Part shown: positions 58,884 to 64,000 of the stretch, one piece after another
Layout of the letters: every line of letters begins with the position of its first letter
Numbering within the stretch: the first letter of the stretch is position 1
Assembly (NCBI GenBank): GCA_018268465.1
Contig: JAFDWN010000013.1
Span: forward strand, 19,377 to 83,376
From: Actinomycetota bacterium
GTDB lineage: Bacteria > Actinomycetota > Actinomycetes > Mycobacteriales > Mycobacteriaceae
Direction: 5' to 3'
Length of the DNA stretch: 64,000 nucleotides
Notes under the pieces: model-generated
Told to the model about the DNA's origin: nothing
Seen by the model: only the letters and a program-made list of their open reading frames with translations
The model's database searches: none
Translations under genes and position numbers: made by a program

Positions 58884-59107
58884 CATCACACTCAGAGGAC
58901 TCGCTCGATGTGTCCGTCGCTCGACAGATCGGGCGCGACGACGCTAAGGCCGGAAAACCCAACAGCCCCTTGGCCAACGACATGCTTCACGCCGAATGCG
59001 TCGATGCGCCTGTCGGCACCAAGACCCACCTGATGCGTGCCTACAACCAAGGCTGGCATGAACAGAACGCTGCGGCAGCTGACGAAATGATCAGCCGTGA
59101 GCGTTAG
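58880..59107 (+). CDS. small hypothetical protein
   Basis: 75 aa from ATG 58880 (4-bp overlap with the upstream stop). Helical and charged: DVSVARQIGRDDAKAGKPNS, then HLMRAYNQGWHEQNAAAADE. Not recognised. Last gene of the plus-strand run that begins at 57091; the next gene converges 2 bp away. Confidence 0.7.
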   Translation: MTSHSEDSLDVSVARQIGRDDAKAGKPNSPLANDMLHAECVDAPVGTKTHLMRAYNQGWHEQNAAAADEMISRER

Positions 59108-59109
59108 GT

Positions 59110-59439
59110 TTAGGTGATGCCACGCTCAGCAAGAGCGCGACGCCATGCTGTCTGCACATCCGCGCTGCAATGTGCCAGGGCGTCGTCCCACGTCGGCCAC
59201 CTATCGTGCTCGGCATAGAAGGCGTACTGGTAATGCAGGGACTGAGCGTCGTGCGGTTCGTCCGGTTCGTGATCGCGTGCACACTGCGAGCAGACACCTG
59301 GTGGCGCCGGCAGCAGCGTGTACCCGGCGTCCTTCCGTGGATCGCCGAGCTGCTTGATCGTCGACGGCAGATGCCGGACCACCGGCGCCGGCGAGCTCCC
59401 TTCGAAATCGTGGGCATCATCGGGACCAGGCTCGATCAA
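59110..59439 (-). CDS. hypothetical protein with CxxC and Trp-rich C-terminus
   Basis: 109 aa from TTG 59439 overlapping the upstream stop (TTGA). Contains VCSQCARDHEPDEPHDAQS and a C-terminal RWPTWDDALAHCSADVQTAW helix. Resembles small phage/plasmid proteins with one zinc knuckle. Not recognised. Confidence 0.65.
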   Translation of the reverse strand: MIEPGPDDAHDFEGSSPAPVVRHLPSTIKQLGDPRKDAGYTLLPAPPGVCSQCARDHEPDEPHDAQSLHYQYAFYAEHDRWPTWDDALAHCSADVQTAWRRALAERGIT

Positions 59440-59777
59440 CGTGACTCGCTCTCGACGAGATCCTGCAGCGCCACCTCGTAGGGCGTGTAGACGCGGATTT
59501 CGGCTTCATCGCCAGTGATACTGTCGCGCAGCGTGATCCGCGCGGTACCCCCGTTTCGCGAGACACGGCGTGCGGCGACATCGGCCGCCGCGTCGTCACG
59601 ATGGGAGGACGTTCCGACGATCGGGCGCGAGGTGTCGACGACATAGAGCCCAGCCAGGCATACGTCGTCGCCGAACGTCTTGGTGCCGTCGAAGTGAAAG
59701 TGCACCTTCCACGGGCGCGCCCGGTCCGCAGTCGTGGCGCGCGTGCGACGGTTCCTGGCTGAGGGGGAGTGGGTCAT
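59436..59777 (-). CDS. hypothetical protein divergent to the DUF6283-like gene
   Basis: 113 aa from ATG 59777. N-terminal basic region, then WKVHFHFDGTKTFGDDVCLA, SSHRDDAAADVAARRVSRNG and a beta end GDEAEIRVYTPYEVALQDL. Not recognised. Its promoter is the palindrome at 59834-59879, leaving a leader of about 50 nt, unlike the divergent partner. Confidence 0.65.
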   Translation of the reverse strand: MTHSPSARNRRTRATTADRARPWKVHFHFDGTKTFGDDVCLAGLYVVDTSRPIVGTSSHRDDAAADVAARRVSRNGGTARITLRDSITGDEAEIRVYTPYEVALQDLVESESR

Positions 59778-59833
59778 GGCGGCGGGCTTTCTGTCGGTAT
59801 CTCGAACGACGGTATCGGGCGCTACCCGGCTTA

Positions 59834-59879
59834 GTGTCTACTATAGCCAACATTGGTTGATGTCGGCTATAGTAGACAC
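59834..59879. promoter_or_regulatory. perfect 15-bp palindromic divergent promoter
   Basis: GTGTCTACTATAGCC (59834-59848) and GGCTATAGTAGACAC (59865-59879) are perfect inverted arms separated by 16 nt. Each arm contains TATAGT; on the plus strand this is 6 nt before ATG 59880. The core CTATAGTAGACA is shared with the XRE promoter at 57077-57088. Confidence 0.8.
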
Positions 59880-60368
59880 ATGTCCTCAGTGCCCGACAAC
59901 TCGGCCGCACTCGAACACCGCAACCTGGCCGCGATGCGTGGCCCAGCGCCACAACCGTGCGCCTCGTGTCCGTACCGCCGCGATGTCCCGAGCGGGATCT
60001 GGGCCGCCGAGGAGTACGCCAAACTGCCCGCCTACGACGCCGACACCCCATTCCAGCCACCGCACCTGTTCCTCTGCCACCAAACCAGCGCCGACAATCC
60101 CCGAGCGCGTGTGTGCGCCGGCTGGGTCGGCTGCCACGGCAGCGACCTGCTCGCCCTCCGCCTTGCCGCCGCCCGTGGCATCGTCGACGGCACCGACCTG
60201 GACGGCACCCGCACAACCACCTCAGTGCCACTGTTCAGCTCCGGCGCCGCCGCCGCGGCCCATGGCCTCCGCGACATCGACACTCCAGGCGCACCGGCCC
60301 GTAAAGCCATGACCAAGATCGCCGACCGCCGCAGTGACACAACAACACTGGGATGTAAGCAGCCTTAA
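59880..60368 (+). CDS. DUF6283-like Cys-rich protein
   Basis: 162 aa from leaderless ATG 59880. Signature PAPQPCASCPYRRDVPSGIW near residue 23, then HLFLCHQTSADNPRARVCAG and WVGCHGSDLLALRLAAARG, giving several conserved Cys/His probably binding metal. This fits the DUF6283 pattern of actinobacterial phages and plasmids. Function unknown. Probably repressed by the XRE protein from 57091. Confidence 0.8.
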   Translation: MSSVPDNSAALEHRNLAAMRGPAPQPCASCPYRRDVPSGIWAAEEYAKLPAYDADTPFQPPHLFLCHQTSADNPRARVCAGWVGCHGSDLLALRLAAARGIVDGTDLDGTRTTTSVPLFSSGAAAAAHGLRDIDTPGAPARKAMTKIADRRSDTTTLGCKQP

Positions 60369-60613
60369 AGCTTGCCGGCGCGGTCCTGTCCACACCACCG
60401 ACCGGCATCCCAATCCCACACCGGATCCGGCACCGGCAGCGGCACAAGAATCCCGCCGTGCTGCTCCGCGTGCTGCCGCGCCAGAACCCCATCGTCCGCA
60501 GTGAATGCCATCGTCTGCGCCGGCGCGTGCGGAACACGCACGAGCCAGACGAGATCCTCCAGGCGCACACCCGGGTTCCGCGGTTTCACGCGGAACGCGT
60601 TGAGCTCAGTCAT
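60365..60613 (-). CDS. small hypothetical protein
   Basis: 82 aa from ATG 60613. Reads LNAFRVKPRNPGVRLEDLVW, LARQHAEQHGGILVPLPVPD and a DWDAGRWCGQDRAGKL end. Alpha/beta, protein-like. Its start overlaps the upstream stop (TGATG). Converges tightly with the DUF6283-like gene. Confidence 0.65.
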   Translation of the reverse strand: MTELNAFRVKPRNPGVRLEDLVWLVRVPHAPAQTMAFTADDGVLARQHAEQHGGILVPLPVPDPVWDWDAGRWCGQDRAGKL

Positions 60614-60801
60614 CAGCTATCCTTCCGAGGCCACACCCGGCGGCCGACCACCGTGGTGTAAATCTCGGGTGTCTCAATCCTGATGCTGTGCTGCCACGCC
60701 GCATCGGCGTCGTCGAACAATTCCGATGTGCTGGCATGTACGGTCTTCCGGTCACCACTGACCACCCAGTACCCGCCGCCGCTACGTGGGCTCACCGTCA
60801 C
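60613..60801 (-). CDS. small hypothetical protein
   Basis: 62 aa from GTG 60801 (GTG 60795 alternative). Beta-rich: VSPRSGGGYWVVSGDRKTVH, then DDADAAWQHSIRIETPEIYT and VVGRRVWPRKDS. The frame is open upstream but that part overlaps the preceding gene and looks like shadow. Overlaps its neighbours on both sides. Confidence 0.6.
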   Translation of the reverse strand: MTVSPRSGGGYWVVSGDRKTVHASTSELFDDADAAWQHSIRIETPEIYTTVVGRRVWPRKDS

Positions 60802-60970
60802 AAAGTGCCTTCTCACCGCCCGCGCCGAGCAGCCCAACAACGACGTCAGGGTGATCGGCAGCGAACAGGTCAGGTTCGCCGGCGTAACCCATCGCCTCCA
60901 ACTCGGTGTAGCCGAGATCGCGCGCCGCGGTGTATACCGCCGAATACGGCACCCCGCTGACATCAGTCAT
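60782..60970 (-). CDS. small hypothetical protein
   Basis: 62 aa from ATG 60970. MTDVSGVPYSAVYTAARDLG then EAMGYAGEPDLFAADHPDVV. Protein-like; a GGAGG-type site (GGAGGTGCGAT) lies upstream. First gene of a three-gene minus operon (60970 to 60365). Not recognised. Confidence 0.6.
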   Translation of the reverse strand: MTDVSGVPYSAVYTAARDLGYTELEAMGYAGEPDLFAADHPDVVVGLLGAGGEKALCDGEPT

Positions 60971-61230
60971 ATCGCACCTCCGAAATTACAAGCGACAGCA
61001 ACATTTAACGCCGCACACACTGCGCGCATGCGGTGATCGGACAGCCGGCCTCGAATCGTCGTCGTGCACGGCGCCACCAGTGCACGTCGAAAGCGGGGGA
61101 TCGCGGCGTCACGGGACAGAACGACCGCGGGCCGGCGACCGATCGCGATCGGAAAGCGGGTAGCGCGGCGGACCCCGGGTTTTAACCCTGGGGGTGAGCG
61201 CGTCAACCTGGGGCTCGACGTGCCCTCTGT
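60971..61230. other. intergenic gap left of the insertion sequence
   Basis: No gene supported. Contains the outer left flank of the IS200/IS605 element; the exact left end could not be fixed. Confidence 0.4.
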
Positions 61231-61257
61231 CCCGTGCGGATCGGAGTGTCGGCTGGT

Positions 61258-61278
61258 TAGATAGGTGTGACCTGTCTA
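61258..61278. repeat. left-end hairpin of the IS200/IS605 element
   Basis: TAGATAGGT-GTG-ACCTGTCTA, a 9-bp stem with one G-T wobble and a 3-nt loop, 24 bp before tnpA. This is the type of subterminal structure recognised by TnpA. Confidence 0.75.
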
Positions 61279-61302
61279 CTGTTGTCAGTTGTGGGTGTTA
61301 CG

Positions 61303-61689
61303 GTGCGGACGAACGCGAATATCGCGTTCCAGTGCGCGTATCACGTGGTGTGGTGCCCGAAGTATCGGCGCAAGGTGATCGGTGGCCGGATGGAGGTCCG
61401 GCTCAAGGAGATCATCGCCGAGGTGGTCACCGAGAAGGGGGCATGGTTGATCGAGATGGAGACCATGCCTGATCACGTGCATCTGCTGGTGGAGGTGGAT
61501 CCGCAGTACGGGGTGCACAAGTTGGTGAAGGCCATCAAAGGACGGTCATCGCGGGTGCTGCGCGAGGAATTCCCGTGGCTGAAGTCGCGGTTGCCGTCGT
61601 TGTGGACGAACTCGTATTTCGTGGCCACGGTCGGTGGGGCGCCGTTGTCGGTGATCAAACGTTACGTCGAGACGCAGAAGGACCGTTGA
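61303..61689 (+). CDS. tnpA: IS200-type HUH transposase TnpA
   Basis: 128 aa from GTG 61303 (open to 61267 but the family begins here). Y1 transposase motifs: IAFQCAYHVVWCPKYRRKVI, the HUH motif in DHVHLLVEVDP, KAIKGRSSRVLREEF, and the late YFVATVGGAPLSVIKRYVE with the catalytic Tyr. It cuts and rejoins single-stranded ends next to the hairpins. The stop is 3 bp before tnpB. Appears functional. Confidence 0.95.
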   Translation: MRTNANIAFQCAYHVVWCPKYRRKVIGGRMEVRLKEIIAEVVTEKGAWLIEMETMPDHVHLLVEVDPQYGVHKLVKAIKGRSSRVLREEFPWLKSRLPSLWTNSYFVATVGGAPLSVIKRYVETQKDR

Positions 61690-61692
61690 GCC

Positions 61693-62964
61693 ATGTTGAC
61701 GGGCAGGCGGTTTCGAGTCGAGTTCACCGTCGAACAAGCCGAATACGCGGAGCGGATCGGCGCGGCATGCCGGGCGGTGTGGAACACCGGGCTGGAGCAG
61801 CGTCGTGAGTACCGGCGCCGCGGGGCGTGGATGAACTATCAACCGCAGGCCAAGGAGTTGGCCGAGGCCAAGGCCGAGCAGACGTGGCTGAAAGACGTCC
61901 CCGGGCATTGTCTGCAGCAGACGTTGATGGATCTGGACAAGGCTTGCCGCGAGCACGGCACCTTTCGGGTGCACTGGCGCTGCGGCCGGCGGTGGGCGCC
62001 GTCGTTCCGGTTCCCCGAAGGCGACAAGATGACGCTGGAGAAGCTCAACCGCCGCCACGGCCGGGTGAAGCTCCCGAAGCTGGGGTGGGTGAAGTTCCGC
62101 CAGACGCGCAGCTTGGATGGTGAAACCATCCGCTCGGCGACCCTCACGAAAGACGGGCCGCATTGGTATGTCTCGCTGCTGGTCGACGACGGGATCGACG
62201 CTCCGACTGTCCACGCTGCACCGGATACCGCGGTGGGGGTGGACCGGGGCGTGGTGGTGGCGGTAGCCACCAGCGGCGGCGAGCTACTCGACCGACCATT
62301 TGTCACCGCCGGTGAGCAACGCCGTGTCGCGGCGTTGCAGCGCAAGCTGTCCCGGGCTGTGAAGGGGTCGGCCAACCGCGCTAAGACCCGGGCGGCCCTG
62401 GCCGGGCTGCGGGCGCGTGAGCGCCACCGCCGGCAGGACTTCTGCCAGAAGACCGCCCACCAACTCGCGCACGCCAACGCCGTGGTCGTGCTGGAGCAGC
62501 TACCGGCCAAGAACATGACCCGCCGGGCCAAGCCCGCCCCGGATCTGAACAACCCGGGCCGGTATCTGCCCAACGGGGCCACCGCGAAATCGGGCCTGAA
62601 CAAGGCCATCTTGTCGAAAGGATGGCACCAGTTCGAGCTGGCATTGACATCTGTGTCCCGTTATAGCGGGACACAGGTGGTGAAAGTTCCGGCAGCGTAC
62701 ACGTCGCAACGCTGCTCGGCGTGTGGGCATGTGGACCCGAAATCCCGTGAGAGCCAAGCGGTATTCCGGTGCACCCACTGCTCGCGTCCTGCCGAGCACG
62801 CGGATGTGAACGCCGCCAAGAATATATTGGCCGCAGGGCTTGCGGTCACCGCCTGCCGAGAATCGGTGGCACCTGTGGGTGTTGCCGAGACGTCGAAGCA
62901 GGAACCAGCAGGAACCCGTAAGGAATTACTGCTCCAACCCCGCCACTCCGCTCCCGCGGCGTGA
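61693..62964 (+). CDS. tnpB: RNA-guided nuclease TnpB
   Basis: 423 aa from ATG 61693. Complete RuvC: motif I AVGVDRGVVVAVA (Asp184), motif II VVLEQLPAKNM (Glu268), zinc finger TSQRCSACG ... CTHC, and motif III HADVNAAKNILA (Asp371). N-terminal RFRVEFTVEQAEYAERIGAA and RAVWNTGLEQRREY are standard. TnpB uses a right-end RNA to cut DNA and preserve the element. All catalytic residues are intact, unlike the TnpB-like protein at 28019. Confidence 0.95.
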   Translation: MLTGRRFRVEFTVEQAEYAERIGAACRAVWNTGLEQRREYRRRGAWMNYQPQAKELAEAKAEQTWLKDVPGHCLQQTLMDLDKACREHGTFRVHWRCGRRWAPSFRFPEGDKMTLEKLNRRHGRVKLPKLGWVKFRQTRSLDGETIRSATLTKDGPHWYVSLLVDDGIDAPTVHAAPDTAVGVDRGVVVAVATSGGELLDRPFVTAGEQRRVAALQRKLSRAVKGSANRAKTRAALAGLRARERHRRQDFCQKTAHQLAHANAVVVLEQLPAKNMTRRAKPAPDLNNPGRYLPNGATAKSGLNKAILSKGWHQFELALTSVSRYSGTQVVKVPAAYTSQRCSACGHVDPKSRESQAVFRCTHCSRPAEHADVNAAKNILAAGLAVTACRESVAPVGVAETSKQEPAGTRKELLLQPRHSAPAA

Positions 62965-63013
62965 CCAGGTTGGAATCCCCCGGATTCATCCGTGGGGAGG
63001 AACGTCAAATCAG
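62830..63013 (+). ncRNA. probable TnpB guide (omega/reRNA) region
   Basis: In this family the guide RNA scaffold overlaps the 3' end of tnpB and the right end. Here a GC-rich stretch ends with the hairpin CCCC-CGGAT-TC-ATCCG-TGGGG (62977-62997) followed by AGGAACGTCAAAT, as expected. The guide would be the DNA just right of the element. Extent estimated. Confidence 0.5.
62977..62996. repeat. right-end hairpin of the IS200/IS605 element
   Basis: CCCCCGGAT and ATCCGTGGGG pair around TC with one bulged base, 12 bp after the tnpB stop; matches the usual right-end structure of this family. Confidence 0.75.
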
Positions 63014-63043
63014 CCAGCTCGCACCCCCGGCCAGGCATGTCCG

Positions 63044-63287
63044 TCACGATGCACCGGCGGCGCGCCGCCACGAAGCCAGATCCCCATTCGTCGGGCTGGT
63101 CGAGCGGCTGCTGGTCGTAGACGCCGTAGGCGACGTCGATCCGGCAGCACGGTGCATCGCCAACAGCGCACGCAGGGCCTCGTCCACCAACGGTGCGTCT
63201 TTCGTCCCGGGCCGCAGGCGCCGGGCAGCATCGATCAGGTCGGCATCCACCTGTTGTGGTCAGTCGCGCACACACGCGCAATGCCAC
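63044..63287 (-). pseudogene. decayed VapB/DUF2191-type antitoxin gene
   Basis: Three frames together give one antitoxin-like protein: ARLTTT then VDADLIDAARRLRPGTKDAP and LVDEALRALLAMHRAA, next IDVAYGVYDQQPLDQPDEW, then GDLASWRRAAGAS before the stop. At least three one-base indels (near 63250, 63152 and 63078) break it. The start would be GTG 63287 or 63272. A palindrome TGCCAC-N7-GTGGCA (63282-63300) looks like the former autoregulatory operator. No toxin gene remains; the IS inserted beside it. Confidence 0.65.
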
Positions 63288-63320
63288 AATTATGGTGGCA
63301 ATATGGCATAACGGCTACAG

Positions 63321-63917
63321 GTGGGGAACACGTTGGAACGACCAGGCGATTCCCCATCGCGGCACCGCACCACCGCGAGGCCGTCGCAGCGTGAACTCAT
63401 CCGCGATCCCGACCCCGTCACAGATCCCGACCTCTGGCGAGGGTCCACGCCTCCCGACCCCGCTGCCTGGACGCCGACAGCCACCGACCCCGGGCCGTGG
63501 GGCACCGATATCGGCTTCGCCACGACGGTCCGCTCGCCGCGGCCGTCCTGGTCCCCGAGTCGCCGAACAATGGCCATCCTGGCCGTCGTCCTCGTGTCCC
63601 TGCTCGCACTCATCACCGCGATCGTCGTCATCCTGATGGCCCGCGAACCCGCCGAACCCGACAATCCCGCACCGGCGACAACGACCCCGACCTCCCCGAC
63701 GACGACCACGACGGTGACCAGCACCCCACCGCCACCGCCGCCGCCTCCGCCGAGCGAGGCGCCGCCGGCGGCGCAGCCGAGCTACTCGCGCACCTACTAC
63801 CCACGCACGCCGACCTCAGACCGGCCCAACGTGACGACACCGCAGACCCGTGGACCAGACATCAGCGTGCGGCCCACACACCGGCCCGCCTTCCCCGGAC
63901 AACCCGGCGAGAACTGA
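63321..63917 (+). CDS. Pro/Thr-rich single-pass membrane protein
   Basis: 198 aa from GTG 63321. Disordered acidic/Pro N-terminus (ELIRDPDPVTDPDLWRGST), one transmembrane helix (MAILAVVLVSLLALITAIVV, about residues 84-103), then an extracytoplasmic Thr/Pro region with a run of nine prolines and a Tyr/Arg-Pro tail. Resembles anchored accessory proteins near mycobacterial conjugation or ESX loci. Not recognised as a named family. Confidence 0.7.
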   Translation: MGNTLERPGDSPSRHRTTARPSQRELIRDPDPVTDPDLWRGSTPPDPAAWTPTATDPGPWGTDIGFATTVRSPRPSWSPSRRTMAILAVVLVSLLALITAIVVILMAREPAEPDNPAPATTTPTSPTTTTTVTSTPPPPPPPPPSEAPPAAQPSYSRTYYPRTPTSDRPNVTTPQTRGPDISVRPTHRPAFPGQPGEN

Positions 63918-64000
63918 CCTGCGACAGCGGCCCGGACACCCTGGACCGGAGGACCTTAGCTGTAAGGGGTTTATAGGTTATCAGTAGGCCTGTGGAGGGT

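Larger units (their letters stand above)
61231..63013 (+). mobile_element. IS200/IS605-family insertion sequence (tnpA + tnpB)
   Basis: Contains a HUH transposase and a TnpB in the same direction, with subterminal hairpins at both ends instead of terminal inverted repeats: left 61258-61278, right 62977-62996. Elements of this family move as single strands by peel-and-paste. Both genes appear intact. The ends given are approximate; the right end probably lies just after GGAACGTCAAAT. Confidence 0.85.

Noticed and set aside
1-64000. tRNA, rRNA or riboswitch genes
   Set aside because: No cloverleaf, rRNA or riboswitch core was recognised by eye; a covariance-model search would be decisive.

Overview
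High G+C DNA with an actinobacterial, most likely mycobacterial, character. ESX (type VII secretion) accessory families (EspG-like, EspC-like), WhiB- and WhiA-type regulators, leaderless GTG/ATG starts and 4-bp start/stop overlaps all point to Mycobacterium/Mycolicibacterium or a close relative. ParA/ParB partition genes, a plasmid-type DnaB helicase with a possible initiator, a conjugative type IV secretion (T4SS) cluster, ArdC-type antirestriction and an IS200/IS605 element indicate a large conjugative plasmid, or less likely an integrative element. No rRNA, tRNA or chromosomal housekeeping operon was seen.

Layout. 1-2703 (minus): replication block with DnaB (cut by the left edge) and a winged-helix/zinc-ribbon protein. 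3123-10700 (minus): a nine-gene, translationally coupled operon running from a WhiB-like protein through a winged-helix protein, a stand-alone NusA-type KH-pair protein, a small Cys/His protein, a DUF1643 protein and two unknowns to a very large helicase with helicase-associated (HA) repeats and an alpha/beta hydrolase. 11045-12168 (minus): a tandem XRE regulator and an EspC-like protein. 12427-26965 (plus): the conjugation cluster with a discoidin-like membrane protein, a strong terminator, a possible oriT region, TcpC-like, a small membrane protein, TcpE-like, VirB4, a VirB6-like channel, two NlpC/P60-fold proteins (one apparently dead), an EspG-like chaperone and an FtsK/TcpA-like coupling ATPase. 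27001-29635: a three-gene operon ending in a TnpB-like RuvC protein with a divergent third catalytic motif. 29841-34012: regulators, unknowns, a DnaQ-like exonuclease and a DinB protein. 31743 and 34660-38607: proteins combining a WxG helical domain with peptidoglycan hydrolases. 38654-40800: parB, parA and a repeat-rich putative centromere. 40801-42958: a gene-poor stretch. 42959-49266: HerA-like ATPase, ribbon-helix-helix plus secreted protease, XRE regulator, and an ArdC operon. 49415-60970: accessory genes including a WhiA homologue and a PD-(D/E)XK-like protein, with several frameshifted genes. 61.2-63.0 kb: an intact IS200/IS605 element beside a decayed antitoxin gene.

How it fits together. 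The T4SS ATPases and membrane proteins would form the transfer channel. The WxG/NlpC/SLT proteins would be exported to remodel the cell wall. EspG- and EspC-like proteins suggest crosstalk with an ESX system not seen in this window. A recurrent -35-like box (TCCTCTKGRRAAC-like), placed 27-29 nt upstream of six leaderless starts and present once more before a gene with a leader, appears to join the conjugation genes, the WxG protein and the WhiA region into one regulon, plausibly driven by an ECF-type sigma factor. Two or three divergent gene pairs are controlled by palindromic promoters whose arms each carry a -10 box.
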